The notes: a model not told the origin generated them from the sequence alone. Positions 1 to 9,010 are shown, counted from the stretch's first letter. The stretch is 64,000 nucleotides of DNA from Streptomyces actuosus (GCF_016921115.1 NZ_JAFFZS010000007.1:62001-126000); one strand, 5' to 3'. A program made the numbers and translations.

Positions 1-341
1 TCGAGGATCTCCTGCTCGGAGTGGCCGAACAGTCTGTGGGCGCCCGGGTTCCAGGTCCGGACGAGCAGGTCCGGATCCAGCGAGATCATGGCGTCGTCGG
101 ACGAGGCCACGACGGCCGCGAGCCGAGCCTCGGCCTCCCGTGCGGCCTCCAGCTCGGTGTGCAGGGCGATCAGTCCCCGGTTGGTGTCCTCCAGCTCCTG
201 GCCGAGCTCGTCCACCAGCCGCGCGCGGCGCTCCAGTTCTGCCTGGGGCCCGGCCGCGGCGGGTGCGCCGTCGGTGGTGCGCGGGTTGGGCAAGTCCCTC
301 ATGTCCGACCCCGTTTCGCCTGATGACGGGAACCGACTCAT
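1..341 (-). CDS. PAS-domain sensor protein, N-terminal part (gene runs off left edge)
   Basis: Only the first 113 or so codons are inside the window. Residues 1-25 are disordered. Residues about 26-72 form a charged heptad-like helix (coiled coil), and a PAS domain begins near residue 75, with the typical VVASSDDAMISLDPD and TWNPGAHRLFGHSEQEIL segments. The ATG at 341 overlaps the stop of the upstream phosphatase gene by 4 bp (ATGA), so it is the last visible member of the stressosome operon and is probably translationally coupled to it. The missing C-terminus could be a histidine kinase, a SpoIIE phosphatase or an RsbR-like STAS domain; the sequence here does not decide. Confidence 0.8.
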   Translation of the reverse strand, partial: MSRFPSSGETGSDMRDLPNPRTTDGAPAAAGPQAELERRARLVDELGQELEDTNRGLIALHTELEAAREAEARLAAVVASSDDAMISLDPDLLVRTWNPGAHRLFGHSEQEIL

Positions 342-1387
342 GATGCCATGGCGCCGGCCTGGCGCAGCACGAGCACGGTGGCGTCGTCGGTGGGCCGGCC
401 GTACTCGCGGTGGAGCACGGCGGCGACGATCGCCGGATGGCGTTCCAGCAGCCGGGGGTGGTCCTCCAGGTTCCAGCCGGAGCGGATTCCGTCGGAGACC
501 AGGACGAGCGTCGATCGGGGCTCCCAGGCGGAACGCTGCACATGGACCGTGGGAAGGGGCAGGTGGGTGCCCAGAGTGCCGGGACGGTCCAGCAGATGGA
601 CCGACCGGGGACCGGTCAGGATCCGGCCGCAGATGTTGCCGACGGCCGCGTGGACGAGTTCGCCGCGGCCGGGGTCGATCACGCACACACCCGCCACACC
701 GCCTCGCGTGCCGCGCATCGCCTCGTGGACGTGACGGACGGACAGATCCGGTTCGGAGGCGGGCGCCTGCCCGAAGGCGGCGACCGCAGTCCGTGCCGCC
801 GCGGCCGCGGCCGGTCCGTGCCCGAGGCCGTCGACGACCAGGGCGGCCGCCCGCGGGCCGAGCGCGACCGCCCAGGCGTCCCCGGAGGCGCCGTCGCCGC
901 CGAGCGGGATGTTGACGCCGCCGAACCGCCACTGCGCAGGCCCGGCGGACGCGGTGCCGAGCCGGACGTAGACGACCGTGCCGCGGCGCGTGGAGTACCA
1001 GTCGAACTCGGTGGCGTTGCGCCGCACCACGCTCAGCCCGGCACCCAGACCGCCCCCGCGGAAGGGCACCGCAGCGGGCGGGACCGTCCCGGAGGGTGGG
1101 GCGAGCGCCGCGGCGGTCGTCCCCGGGCCGTGGTCGACGGAGATCAGCTCGATCCCGTCCCCGGCCGTGCGGGCCAGCACGTACCCTCCGGGGTGGGCGT
1201 GCCGGAGCAGGTTGGTTCCCAGCTCCGTCGCCACCAGTTCGGCCACGCCCTCCCGCAGCACGTGCCGCCCGGCGGCCAGGCGGGCCACCGCGCGGCGCAG
1301 CGCGCCGACGTCCTCCTGCGCGACGATCGTGTGCCGGCGGTGCTCGTGTCCACCCGGCGCCGCCTCGCTCCCGGCCCCCGGAGTCAT
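338..1387 (-). CDS. RsbW/RsbT-like ATPase fused to SpoIIE/RsbX-type PP2C phosphatase
   Basis: This 349-residue protein has two domains. Residues about 15-140 form a GHKL (HATPase_c_2) anti-sigma-type fold with an N-box-like ELVATELGTNLLRHA and the ATP-lid motif GGGLGAGLSVVRR. Residues about 150-345 form a SpoIIE/RsbX-type PP2C phosphatase with GDAWAV, VVDGLGHG, VSDGIRSGW and DDATVLV, so the metal-binding aspartates look intact. In known stressosomes RsbX resets the complex by dephosphorylating RsbR and RsbS; that role is inferred here from position and domain type. I chose the ATG at 1387 over the GTG at 1396 because it makes a 4-bp ATGA overlap with rsbT. The downstream PAS gene is joined by another ATGA overlap. 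Confidence 0.9.
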   Translation of the reverse strand: MTPGAGSEAAPGGHEHRRHTIVAQEDVGALRRAVARLAAGRHVLREGVAELVATELGTNLLRHAHPGGYVLARTAGDGIELISVDHGPGTTAAALAPPSGTVPPAAVPFRGGGLGAGLSVVRRNATEFDWYSTRRGTVVYVRLGTASAGPAQWRFGGVNIPLGGDGASGDAWAVALGPRAAALVVDGLGHGPAAAAAARTAVAAFGQAPASEPDLSVRHVHEAMRGTRGGVAGVCVIDPGRGELVHAAVGNICGRILTGPRSVHLLDRPGTLGTHLPLPTVHVQRSAWEPRSTLVLVSDGIRSGWNLEDHPRLLERHPAIVAAVLHREYGRPTDDATVLVLRQAGAMAS

Positions 1388-1812
1388 CGCTGCCACTTCA
1401 CGATCACCACCGTCGTGCCCGACGCCGCGGCGGAGGTGACGGTCATGTCGTCCACCAGTCTCCGTGCCCCCGGCAGCCCCAGTCCGAGGCTGCCGCGGGT
1501 GCTGAAACCGTCGGTCAGCGCGGCGCCGATGTCGGCGATGCCCGGCCCGTCGTCGGCGAACGTGGCGCGCACACCCCGTCGGCCCTGACCGTAGACCTGC
1601 TCGACGCTGATCCGGCCGCGGCCGCCGTTGGCGTAGTAGAGGATGTTGCGGGCCAGCTCGCTGCCCGCCGTGATCAGTTTCGTCGCGTCCACCAGGTTGA
1701 GCCCCACCGCCTCGGCCTCGCAGCGCAGCACCTTGCGCACCCGGATCAGGTCGGTCTCGTCGACGATGTCGAAGACGGACGGTTCCCAGCCCCGCGCGGT
1801 ACCGGTGGTCAT
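1384..1812 (-). CDS. rsbT: RsbT-type switch kinase (anti-sigma regulatory factor)
   Basis: A 142-residue GHKL ATPase/kinase of RsbT type. Visible motifs are the N-box ELARNILYYANGG (about residues 52-64), the G1 box FADDGPGI and the G2 box GSLGLGLPGARRLVDDM. In the Bacillus model RsbT phosphorylates RsbR and RsbS in the stressosome and, once released, activates a partner phosphatase; here no RsbU is adjacent in the window. The ATG overlaps the rsbS stop by 4 bp, and its own stop overlaps the next start by 4 bp. Length is normal for the family. Family assignment is firm; the downstream target is inferred only by analogy. Confidence 0.92.
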   Translation of the reverse strand: MTTGTARGWEPSVFDIVDETDLIRVRKVLRCEAEAVGLNLVDATKLITAGSELARNILYYANGGRGRISVEQVYGQGRRGVRATFADDGPGIADIGAALTDGFSTRGSLGLGLPGARRLVDDMTVTSAAASGTTVVIVKWQR

Positions 1813-2195
1813 GGCCGGCCTGTACCGGCGTCGGCGCGCCGCAACCGCTCCAGCAGGGCCAGGCCCTGCTCGGCGTTGAGAGCGGTGTCCAGATGGCCCA
1901 TCTGCACGCCCAGTTCCACCAGGGTGATGGCGACCGCCGGCTGTATGCCGACCACGGCCGCCTGCGCCCCGAGCAGCCGGACCATCGACACGATCCGCGC
2001 CAGCACCCGGGCGATGAAGGAGTCGACCACGCTCAGCCGGCTGACGTCGATGAGCATCCCGGTCGCCCGGGTGCGGGCGACCTCTCGGGTGAGCTGGTCC
2101 TCGATCCGGACCACGGTGGTGTCGTCGAGATCGCCCTGGAGTGCCACCAGCAGCGTGTCACCGATCTGCATGACCGGAACCACGTCGTCGGTCAC
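1809..2195 (-). CDS. rsbS: RsbS-type STAS antagonist (stressosome scaffold)
   Basis: A 128-residue single STAS-domain protein. Residues about 10-115 cover the fold, including [20 protein letters not shown], where the Asp-Ser pair matches the RsbS phosphorylation site, and the helix [20 protein letters not shown]. RsbS forms the stressosome core with RsbR and sequesters RsbT until phosphorylated. I chose the GTG at 2195 because it overlaps the rsbR stop by 4 bp (GTGA) and begins exactly at the STAS domain. It belongs to the rsbR-rsbS-rsbT-phosphatase operon with all junctions overlapping. Confidence 0.92.
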   Translation of the reverse strand: MTDDVVPVMQIGDTLLVALQGDLDDTTVVRIEDQLTREVARTRATGMLIDVSRLSVVDSFIARVLARIVSMVRLLGAQAAVVGIQPAVAITLVELGVQMGHLDTALNAEQGLALLERLRRADAGTGRP

Positions 2196-3412
2196 CGCGG
2201 CTCCCCGTCGATCAGCGTGTGGGCGGCGGTCTCCGCGGTCGCGGCGCGCTCCGCCAGCACCGCGAGGGCCAGTTGCAGGGCGTCCTGCAGCGTGTTGCGG
2301 GAGCGCAGCCGCCCGATGTCGATGCCCAGGTGGACCATGGACTGCGCGGTTTCCGGCCGTACCCCGCTGAGGATGCTGACGGTGCCCATCAGCGAGGCGG
2401 CCTGCACCGTCTTGAGCAGGTGCTGGGCGACCTGGGTGTCGATGGTGGGCACCCCGCTGATGTCCAGGATGGCGACCTCGGCCTGGTTCTGGGCGATCTT
2501 CTCCAGCAGGCCCTCGGTCAGCCGGGTGGCGCGCAGGGTGTCCAGGGTGCCGATGATGGGCAGCGCCAGTACCTTGTCCCACACCTGGATGACCGGTGTG
2601 GACAGCTCCAGGATCTCGTCCCGCTGGCGTTGCAGCCGCTGCTCGGTCTCCCGGCGCTCAGTGACATCCCGGATCGCGGCGGCCACCAGCCGCCCTTCGG
2701 CCGTCTCCAGCGGGCTGAGGCTGATCTCGACGGGGAACTCCGTACCGTCCCGGCGCATTCCGGACAGTTCCAGCCCCGCGCCCATCGGGCGCAGCCGGGG
2801 ATCGGAGAGGAACCCGTTGCGGTGGCCGATGTGCCGGTCGCGGAACCGCGGCGGCACCAGCACCTCGATCTCCCGGCCGACCAGTTCGTCGCGCTCGAAA
2901 CCGAACAGCGTCTCCGCCTGCCGGTTGACCAGGACGATCCGTGCGTCCGGCCCCACGATGACCATGGCGTCCGGAGCGGACTCCAGCAGACCGTGGAACA
3001 GCGACTCGGCCCGCGCGCTCTCCGTCACGTCCCGCAGGACCTTGACGAACCCGGTCACGGACCCGGCGTCGTCGCGTACCGGCGTCAGCGTGACCCTGGC
3101 GAGGAACCGCCCGTCGCCCTTGCGGACCCGCCAGCCCTGGAACTCCCGCCGCCCGTCCTGCCGGGCACTGTCGAGTTCCTGCTCCACCAGACCGGCCGCA
3201 CGGTCCTCTGCGGTGTGCAGCACCGACACCGGCCGCCCCACCACCTCGTCCGCCGTGTAGCCGGTCATCGCCTCGGCGGCGCGGCTCCAGCGGACCACGT
3301 CACCGCCCGGCCCGAGCTTGACGACGGCGTGGTCGGTGACCGCGTCCAGCATCGTCTCCAGGTCCCGCAGGACCGCCTGCTGATCCCGGCCACCATCCGA
3401 TGGCGTCGTCAT
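2192..3412 (-). CDS. rsbR: RsbR-type stressosome sensor (PAS-PAS-STAS)
   Basis: A 406-residue protein with two PAS domains (about residues 15-130 and 135-255), a short linker helix, and a C-terminal STAS domain (about 270-385). The STAS domain contains [20 protein letters not shown], which carries the two threonines equivalent to the RsbT targets of RsbR proteins. Unlike the Bacillus RsbR globin-like N-terminus, the sensor here is a PAS pair, suggesting a redox, light or small-molecule input; the ligand cannot be read from the sequence. The ATG at 3412 has an upstream purine-rich stretch (GGAAGGGTGGGGG), and the first PAS begins just after it. First gene of the operon, so its promoter must lie in 3413-3760. 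Confidence 0.9.
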   Translation of the reverse strand: MTTPSDGGRDQQAVLRDLETMLDAVTDHAVVKLGPGGDVVRWSRAAEAMTGYTADEVVGRPVSVLHTAEDRAAGLVEQELDSARQDGRREFQGWRVRKGDGRFLARVTLTPVRDDAGSVTGFVKVLRDVTESARAESLFHGLLESAPDAMVIVGPDARIVLVNRQAETLFGFERDELVGREIEVLVPPRFRDRHIGHRNGFLSDPRLRPMGAGLELSGMRRDGTEFPVEISLSPLETAEGRLVAAAIRDVTERRETEQRLQRQRDEILELSTPVIQVWDKVLALPIIGTLDTLRATRLTEGLLEKIAQNQAEVAILDISGVPTIDTQVAQHLLKTVQAASLMGTVSILSGVRPETAQSMVHLGIDIGRLRSRNTLQDALQLALAVLAERAATAETAAHTLIDGEPR

Positions 3413-3762
3413 ACCGGTGCCCCCACCCTTCCGCGTCGTCCGTCCCCAGGCCGAGCCGACCGCTCGGCAGCAGCCGTGATGCCCGGCGCGGCCGATGCTA
3501 CCCGCTGACGACGAGGCCCCGTCGGCTGTGACGAAGGGTCGCCCATCGGCAGCCCTTCCACGGCAGCACCGGCACGCGGCCCTGACGGCGCGGAACGCCA
3601 CCGCGCGGCCGGGTGTGAACACCTTGTGCGCGACCCGGCGGTGGTCTCCCCGGCACGACGATGCCACCCGGCCCGGCGAAGGCGTTCGGCACAGGGCTGA
3701 ACGAGGAGATTTCTTTCCGGCTCCCCCCGTCACCGCCCCGGCGCCTCCCGTGGCGGGAGCGC
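3413..3762. other. Intergenic leader of the stressosome operon
   Basis: About 350 bp between the rsbR start and the hibernation-gene terminator. It must hold the rsbR promoter (reading minus), but I could not pick a convincing -35/-10 pair. A short inverted repeat (GAAGGG near 3533, CCCTTC near 3553) is visible. No reading frame here has family resemblance. Confidence 0.4.
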
Positions 3763-3803
3763 CCCGGGCCGGGCCGCACGTCGAGTGTGCGGCCCGGCCC
3801 GGG
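3763..3803. terminator. Perfect 17-bp stem-loop, rho-independent-like terminator
   Basis: Arms 3763-3779 and 3787-3803 are exact reverse complements (CCCGGGCCGGGCCGCAC and its complement) around a 7-nt loop. It begins 13 bp beyond the stop of the minus-strand hibernation gene. No U-tract follows, which is common for Streptomyces terminators. Confidence 0.85.
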
Positions 3804-3816
3804 AACCGGGGAGGGA

Positions 3817-4620
3817 CTACGCGGCGGGAACGATCAGACCGTAGTGCCCGTCGAAGCGGTGGTAGACAACGCTGCCGCGACCGGTCGTCCGGTCGGTGAA
3901 GAAGACGAACGGCAGGCCGGCCAGCTCCAGGCGGGCCACGGCGTCCGTGACACCGATCTCGGGTACCGGCACGGTGCCCGGGCCGGTACCCGCTCCCTCC
4001 GGCTCGACGAGACGGCCGTCCTGTCCGCTCGCCGACGCCATGCGGTGGTGGCCGTCCTCGTCGCGGTAGACGATGCTGTCCTGCCCGGACACGGCGTCGG
4101 TGAACAGGTAGAAGTCGTAGTCCAGCAGGTCCAGGTCGACGACCGCGTCGTGGACCGGCTGCCGCGGCAGACCGAACGACTTGCGCCGTACGATCCTGCG
4201 GTCCTCGGGGACCACGTGGTGGCGCACCGGCCGGTGGTGCTGACCGGCGCCGTCCCCGGCCGTCCGTGAGCGGGACTCGGCGGTCCCGTGGTGCCGGTCC
4301 TGCCGGTGCCCCCGCGCGCGGGCGAGGCGGGCGGCCAGCCGGTCGCGCAGCAGGTCCACGGCCTCGAACAGGGAGTCGGCGGCCACGTGTGCCCTCACCG
4401 GCCGTCCGTTCAGGTTCACCACGGCCTGCGCGTGGGCGGGCCTGGCCGCCGCGGGGTTGGCCGCAAGGCTCAGCTTGACCTGCGCCGCGAGGACCGGCTC
4501 GCCGACGTGCTCGATGACGGTGAGCGTCTTGTCCTGCGCGTAACGCGCCGCGTTCCGGGGGACCTGCCCCCGGGTCTCCACCTGGACATCGACATCCGGC
4601 CTGCTCTTGAGACGGTTCAT
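3817..4620 (-). CDS. hpf: Ribosome hibernation factor (HPF/RaiA family) with duplicated C-terminal domain
   Basis: A 267-residue protein. Residues about 1-105 are the S30AE/HPF fold ([22 protein letters not shown], then [20 protein letters not shown]), which binds the 30S decoding region. After a charged linker there are two tandem copies of the long-HPF C-terminal domain: one around [18 protein letters not shown] with [12 protein letters not shown], and a second around [18 protein letters not shown] with [13 protein letters not shown] single copy is usual; it mediates ribosome dimerisation. The ATG at 4620 was chosen over 4644 because GGAGGA lies 8 nt upstream. Single gene with a strong terminator. 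Stress or dormancy role is inferred from the family and from the neighbouring stressosome operon. Confidence 0.88.
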   Translation of the reverse strand: MNRLKSRPDVDVQVETRGQVPRNAARYAQDKTLTVIEHVGEPVLAAQVKLSLAANPAAARPAHAQAVVNLNGRPVRAHVAADSLFEAVDLLRDRLAARLARARGHRQDRHHGTAESRSRTAGDGAGQHHRPVRHHVVPEDRRIVRRKSFGLPRQPVHDAVVDLDLLDYDFYLFTDAVSGQDSIVYRDEDGHHRMASASGQDGRLVEPEGAGTGPGTVPVPEIGVTDAVARLELAGLPFVFFTDRTTGRGSVVYHRFDGHYGLIVPAA

Positions 4621-4786
4621 CAGGCGTCCTCCATCCGTGATCACTCAGAGCCTGCCCGGCCGCGCGCGGCTCTCCCAGAGCTGGCCAGCCCCTGTCGGCA
4701 GGCCGAACGTCTCTCGGGCAGGTGCCGGAGGGCCCGGCCGAGGTGGCGTCGGGATCCGGCGCGGGCTCCCTCCGGGTGCCGGACCG

Positions 4787-4930
4787 TCAGGGTGCAGCGG
4801 GGAGGAGCACCTCGGGCAGGGGCCTGCGCGGTGTCGGGGGCGTCGGCGGCGCGTACCCCAGCCGCAGGATCACCTGCGGCCGCCGCCCGGATTCGGCGCC
4901 GGCCACCACTTCCCGCCGTGCAGGGCCGGT
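4787..4930 (-). pseudogene. C-terminal relic of an Acg-type nitroreductase
   Basis: The minus-strand frame ending at 4787 reads RRPQVILRLGYAPPTPPTP followed by RRPLPEVLLP and a stop. This is the characteristic C-terminus of Acg-family FMN nitroreductases, which are often found beside hibernation and universal-stress genes in Streptomyces. Nothing upstream in this frame resembles the rest of that protein of about 320 residues, and only about 400 bp remain before the TetR gene, so the body is deleted. The assignment rests on recognising the C-terminal signature, not on an alignment. The rest of 4621-5101 shows no other recognisable gene. Confidence 0.6.
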
Positions 4931-5101
4931 CGGGCCCCTCCGCACGGCCGACAGGCTCATGGTGCGGTCGGGCCCCGTCGCGGACAGCCTGTTCGAGACC
5001 GCGACGCGTCCAGCGGTCACCTCACCTTCCCACACGGCCCCGCGCCGGCAAGGAGGAACCGGCGGTGCGAGGAGGAGGCCGGCCCTGCCGGGCTCGCGGA
5101 C

Positions 5102-5719
5102 TCAGGTGTGACGTCGGGGGGAGCCGTCCCCGTCGTCGGCCTGCGGCGGTCCGTCGAGCCCGGCGAGGCGGCGCAGCGCGGCCTCCAGCGGCACCCTGCG
5201 GAGTCGCGGGTCGATCAGGTGGTGCAGGACCAGACCGTCGAGCAGGGCGAGCAGGAGCACGGAGACGGCCTCCGCCTCCGGATCCCCGGTCTGCGCGGCG
5301 AGCCAGTCGGTGAGCGCGGACCGGCACTCGCCGAGCGCACCGGCCAGCTCCTCGCGCAGCCGTTCGTTCCGCGTGGCGGCGAGCAGCGCCTCGCTGAACA
5401 GCGCCGTGGTCTCGCTGTCGGCGGCGTAGCGGGCCACCAGGTCCAGGAAGAACTCCAACCCGGTTCCGGTGTCGGCGCCGCCGCGCAGCATGCTCAGCAG
5501 CCCGTCGACCTCCTGGCGCATCGTCTGCAGGGCCGCCTCGACCAGGAGGTTGTCCACCGAGCGGAAGTGGTAGTGCACCAGGCCGGGCCGTACCCCGGCC
5601 CGGTCGGCCACCCGCCGGGTGGACACCGTGCCCCAGCCGTCCTCGACGATCAGCTCGGCTGCGGCCTGCAGCAGCCGGGCTCGGGTCTCCCGCCCGGTTT
5701 CCTGCGAGGTCGGCGCCAT
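5102..5719 (-). CDS. TetR/AcrR-family repressor of the adjacent ABC exporter
   Basis: A 205-residue TetR regulator. The N-terminal helix-turn-helix spans about residues 12-58 (TRARLLQAAAELIVEDGW, STRRVADRAGVRPGLVHYHF) and an all-helical ligand-binding domain follows. The ATG at 5719 has AGGAAA 4-5 nt upstream; the in-frame codon at 5749 has no better site. The gene follows the ABC transporter genes on the same strand, and a palindrome (5756-5771) upstream of it matches two palindromes upstream of the transporter. That makes it the likely repressor of both itself and the transporter. The inducer is unknown. Confidence 0.88.
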   Translation of the reverse strand: MAPTSQETGRETRARLLQAAAELIVEDGWGTVSTRRVADRAGVRPGLVHYHFRSVDNLLVEAALQTMRQEVDGLLSMLRGGADTGTGLEFFLDLVARYAADSETTALFSEALLAATRNERLREELAGALGECRSALTDWLAAQTGDPEAEAVSVLLLALLDGLVLHHLIDPRLRRVPLEAALRRLAGLDGPPQADDGDGSPRRHT

Positions 5720-5755
5720 GTCGTTTCCTTCTTCGTCAGCGACGCGCAATACGTC

Positions 5756-5771
5756 TTGGGCGTTCGACCAA
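5756..5771. promoter_or_regulatory. Probable TetR operator (autoregulatory)
   Basis: TTGGGCGTTCGACCAA is a near-perfect 16-bp palindrome of the form TTGGnCGnnCGnCCAA. The same motif occurs twice at 9011-9052 upstream of the ABC operon. It lies 37 bp upstream of the TetR start, next to a possible promoter read on the minus strand (TTGTCG, 18 bp, TACGAT). Confidence 0.7.
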
Positions 5772-5827
5772 ATCGTACGGGTTGACCGATCGCACCGACA
5801 AATGGGTCGCGGGACCCGCGCGCGCCG

Positions 5828-8188
5828 TCACTGCGCCCGCTCCCGGACCACCCGTGCGATGTCCAGTCGTCCGACGGCCCGGAGGGCGGGAAGCTGTGAG
5901 ACGGCTGCTGCCGCAACCACGGAGACCGCCGCCAGCAGCAGTGCCGGCCAGCCGAGGCTGAGTTGCATGGTGAACAGATCGCTGTTGAACGACTGCAGGA
6001 ACGCCCAGGCCGTCGCCGCGCCCGCCGCCAGACCGGCCGGCACGGCCAGCAGGGTGGCCGTGAGGTTCTCGGTCGCGAGGACGCCCGCCACCCGGCGCAG
6101 TGGGACGCCCGCCGCTCGCAGGGTGGCGAGTTCGCCCGTGCGCTCCGCGACGTTGACGGTCATGGTCACGTAGATCACGGTGAAGGCGAGGGCCCCGCCG
6201 AGGACCAGCATGGCGCCGATGAAGATCCAGAAGAGGTTCAGATAGCGGTCCACCTGGTCGCGCAGTGCTTGCGCGTCCGTGTAGGCGACGACGCCGTCGA
6301 GGCCGGTGATCTGCGTGCGCAGGTGTGCGCGGTCGGCGCCGTCGGCGAACCGCAGCAGGTAGGTGTCCGGCTGCGCACCGGTCACGGTCCGGACCGTGTC
6401 GACGGAGCCGTAGAGCACGGTGCCCATGGGCTCGTGCACGAATCCGGCGAGCGTGACCTGCCGGGCTCGACCGTCGGGCCCGGTGAGGGTGATCCGGTCG
6501 CCGGTCGAGACGTCCAGTCGGTCGGCCAGTGCCGCGCCGGCCAGCACACCGTGCGCCGGCAACTGCTGGGCCACTCCGTCGGCGCGCAGGAACCGGTGCA
6601 TCTGCGTGTCGGGACGGTATCCGGTCAGGGAGGTGCTGTAGGAGCCGTGCGCGGAGGAGACCGTGACCGGCAGGGTGACCGAGGGCTCCACCGAGGTCAC
6701 CCCCTGCGCGGCACGCAGCCGGGCCGCGAGGTCCTCGGTGCCGGCTGCCGCCGTGACCGTGGCGTCCTGCCGCTGGACCTGGTCGAACTGCCGGCTGATC
6801 ATGGCCCGCATGCTGGTGAGCATGCCGACCGAGGTCAGCACGAGGACGAGCGCGAGCACCGCGCCGCTCATCGTCGCGACGGTGCGTCGCCGGCTGCGAC
6901 CCAGGTCGCGCAGGGCCATCCGCCAACCGACCGGCAGTCGCCGGGCCCGGGCCAGCAGCCGCGCGATCGGTCCGGGCCGCGGGGTCCGGCTCCCGTCGCC
7001 CCGCATCGCCTCGGCGGGTGCCGTGCGGGCCGCGGCGAGCGCCGGGGCCCCGCCCGCCACCAGCCCCACCACCAGCCCGAACAGGAGGCCGAGCAGGCTC
7101 GTCGGTACGTGCCGTCCGACCACGGTGTCGGGGATGTCGAGTGCGGAGGTGTAGGCGCGGGTCACCGCGGAGGTGGCCACGGCACCCAGGACGACGCCGG
7201 CCACGGCGCCGGCCGTGGTCGCGATCACGGCGTGCGCCAGATAGTGGCGTACGACGGCGCCGCGGTGGGCACCCGCGGCGAGCAGCGTGCCGATGATCCG
7301 GCGCTCGGCCAGCACCAGCCGGGTGATCAGGATGTAGGCGGCCACGCCGGCGGCCGACAGGAACAGCAGGGGGAAGGCCACGGCGAGTTCGGAGAAGCCC
7401 TTGAGGTCCTCGCCCAAGGCGGAGTTGGACGGCTGGTCCGCGCGCGGTTGCACATGGACCGCGCCCGCGGCGCGCAGGGCGGAGGTCGCCCGGGTCCCGT
7501 CCTTGTCGCCGGTGTCCGGGGTGAATCGGACCAGAGCCTGGTTCGGAGCGGACGTTCCCGCCAGTGCCCGTGCGGTGGTCTCGGGGACGTAGAGCACGGC
7601 GAAGGAGTGCGGATCGGCGAGCACCTCCTGGCGGTCGCGCGCGGGCCACAGGTATTCGGGTGATACGGCGATGCCGCGGACGGTGAGGGTGCGCCAGCCG
7701 CTGCCGTCGTAGGCGCGCACCGTGTCGCCGGGCCGGAGGCCGAAGGTGCGGGCCGCGTGCTGTTCGAGCACCGCGCCGTTCGAGTCGCCCGCGGCCGGCG
7801 TCCGGCCCGCGGTGATCTCCACCTGGTTCACCGCCGGGGCCTCGGCGTCGTCGGGCAGTCCGACGACGCGGCCCTGGAGCTTCTGGCCGGTGATGTCGAG
7901 CGGCACGTCGGCCTGGGTGCGCGTGGTCACCGCCGCGACGCCGGAGAGGTCCTCGGCCCGGGCGGCGAGCGGCCGTGCGTCGGGGGCGGTCGCGGTGAGA
8001 TCGGCGAAGTGCAGTCGGCTGTAGGTGCGTTCGTAGGACGCGCTGAGGTTGAGGTAGGCGTCGTAGCTGGCGATGAAGAGGGTGACGCCCAGCATCACGG
8101 TGATCGCCACGGCGGTGAACTGGCTCAGCCGGCGCCGCAGATCGCGCCGGGTCTTGGTGAACATGATGTGTCGCACGGCGCGCCTCAC
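5828..8188 (-). CDS. FtsX-like ABC transporter permease (two fused permease repeats)
   Basis: A 786-residue membrane protein of the MacB/FtsX class. A first membrane helix (about residues 23-43, VAITVMLGVTLFIASYDAYL) leads into a large extracytoplasmic region. FtsX-type three-helix bundles follow at about 265-400 and at the C-terminus (LNLFWIFIGAMLVLGGALAF to the end), with a further helix and periplasmic loop from about 450. The internal duplication is typical of lipoprotein or antimicrobial exporters in actinobacteria. I chose the GTG at 8188 because it overlaps the ATPase stop by 4 bp; an internal ATG at 8164 is the alternative. The substrate cannot be inferred. Probably exports a lipid-like or antimicrobial compound under the TetR regulator downstream. 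Confidence 0.88.
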   Translation of the reverse strand: MRRAVRHIMFTKTRRDLRRRLSQFTAVAITVMLGVTLFIASYDAYLNLSASYERTYSRLHFADLTATAPDARPLAARAEDLSGVAAVTTRTQADVPLDITGQKLQGRVVGLPDDAEAPAVNQVEITAGRTPAAGDSNGAVLEQHAARTFGLRPGDTVRAYDGSGWRTLTVRGIAVSPEYLWPARDRQEVLADPHSFAVLYVPETTARALAGTSAPNQALVRFTPDTGDKDGTRATSALRAAGAVHVQPRADQPSNSALGEDLKGFSELAVAFPLLFLSAAGVAAYILITRLVLAERRIIGTLLAAGAHRGAVVRHYLAHAVIATTAGAVAGVVLGAVATSAVTRAYTSALDIPDTVVGRHVPTSLLGLLFGLVVGLVAGGAPALAAARTAPAEAMRGDGSRTPRPGPIARLLARARRLPVGWRMALRDLGRSRRRTVATMSGAVLALVLVLTSVGMLTSMRAMISRQFDQVQRQDATVTAAAGTEDLAARLRAAQGVTSVEPSVTLPVTVSSAHGSYSTSLTGYRPDTQMHRFLRADGVAQQLPAHGVLAGAALADRLDVSTGDRITLTGPDGRARQVTLAGFVHEPMGTVLYGSVDTVRTVTGAQPDTYLLRFADGADRAHLRTQITGLDGVVAYTDAQALRDQVDRYLNLFWIFIGAMLVLGGALAFTVIYVTMTVNVAERTGELATLRAAGVPLRRVAGVLATENLTATLLAVPAGLAAGAATAWAFLQSFNSDLFTMQLSLGWPALLLAAVSVVAAAAVSQLPALRAVGRLDIARVVRERAQ

Positions 8189-8910
8189 CAGGTCACGGCG
8201 GCCGCGTCGGCCGGGACGGACTGTCGCTCGACGGACTCGACGCGCCCGTCGCGCATGTGCACGACCCGGTGGGCCATCGCCGCGATCCCGGCGTTGTGCG
8301 TGACCATCAGCACGGTGCGCCCCTCGCGGTTGCTGCGCTGCACCAGCTCCAGGATCGCGCGGCCGGTGGCGGTGTCGAGCGCGCCGGTGGGTTCGTCGGC
8401 GAGCAGCAGGTCCGGGTCGGTGACCAGGGCTCGGGCGATGGCCACACGCTGCTGCTGGCCGCCGGACAACTGGGCGGGGAAGTGGTCCATCCGGTCGCTG
8501 AGGCCGACGGCGGTGAGCAGCTCCGCCGCCCGCCGACGGTCGCCGCGGCCGGTGAGTTCCACGATGACCTCGACGTTCTCCCGTGCGGTCAGGGTCGGTA
8601 CGAGATTGAAGAACTGGAAGACGAATCCGATGTGTTGCCGTCGGAAGTCGGCGAGTCGGGCGGGCTGTCGCTCCGTGAGCTCCTCTCCCGCGACGGTCAG
8701 CCGGCCGGCGTCCGCCGATTCGATGCCGCCGATGAGGTTGAGCAGGGTCGTCTTGCCGGACCCGCTCGGTCCGAGTACGACCACGAGCTCTCCCGGCTCG
8801 ATGTCGAGATCGACGCCGCGCAGCGCGTGGACTGGTGCCTCGGCGGTGCCGTAGGTCTTGCTCACGCCGCGCAGTCGTACGCCGCCGCGGTCTTCCGGTG
8901 TGGTTTCCAT
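8185..8910 (-). CDS. ABC transporter ATP-binding protein (MacB/LolD type)
   Basis: A 241-residue nucleotide-binding subunit with Walker A GPSGSGKTT (about residues 47-55), Q-loop FVFQFFNLVPTLTARENV, signature LSGGQQQR, Walker B LLLADEP and H-loop VTHN. It pairs with the overlapping FtsX-like permease (4-bp GTGA overlap). First gene of the operon; two operator palindromes lie 100-140 bp upstream, and the TetR gene downstream probably controls them. Confidence 0.94.
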   Translation of the reverse strand: METTPEDRGGVRLRGVSKTYGTAEAPVHALRGVDLDIEPGELVVVLGPSGSGKTTLLNLIGGIESADAGRLTVAGEELTERQPARLADFRRQHIGFVFQFFNLVPTLTARENVEVIVELTGRGDRRRAAELLTAVGLSDRMDHFPAQLSGGQQQRVAIARALVTDPDLLLADEPTGALDTATGRAILELVQRSNREGRTVLMVTHNAGIAAMAHRVVHMRDGRVESVERQSVPADAAAVTW

Positions 8911-9010
8911 GTCGCGTTCTCAATGCTCCTGGTCCGGTGTGGCCCCAGCGGCACCGACGGGCGTCCCGCGCGGCGGCGCTCCGGGCGGGCGGTGTTCCCC
9001 GCACCCTCTA

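Noticed and set aside
5963..7663. Long plus-strand frame opposite the ABC permease
   Set aside because: Antisense shadow of the FtsX-like gene; no domain resemblance and no ribosome site.
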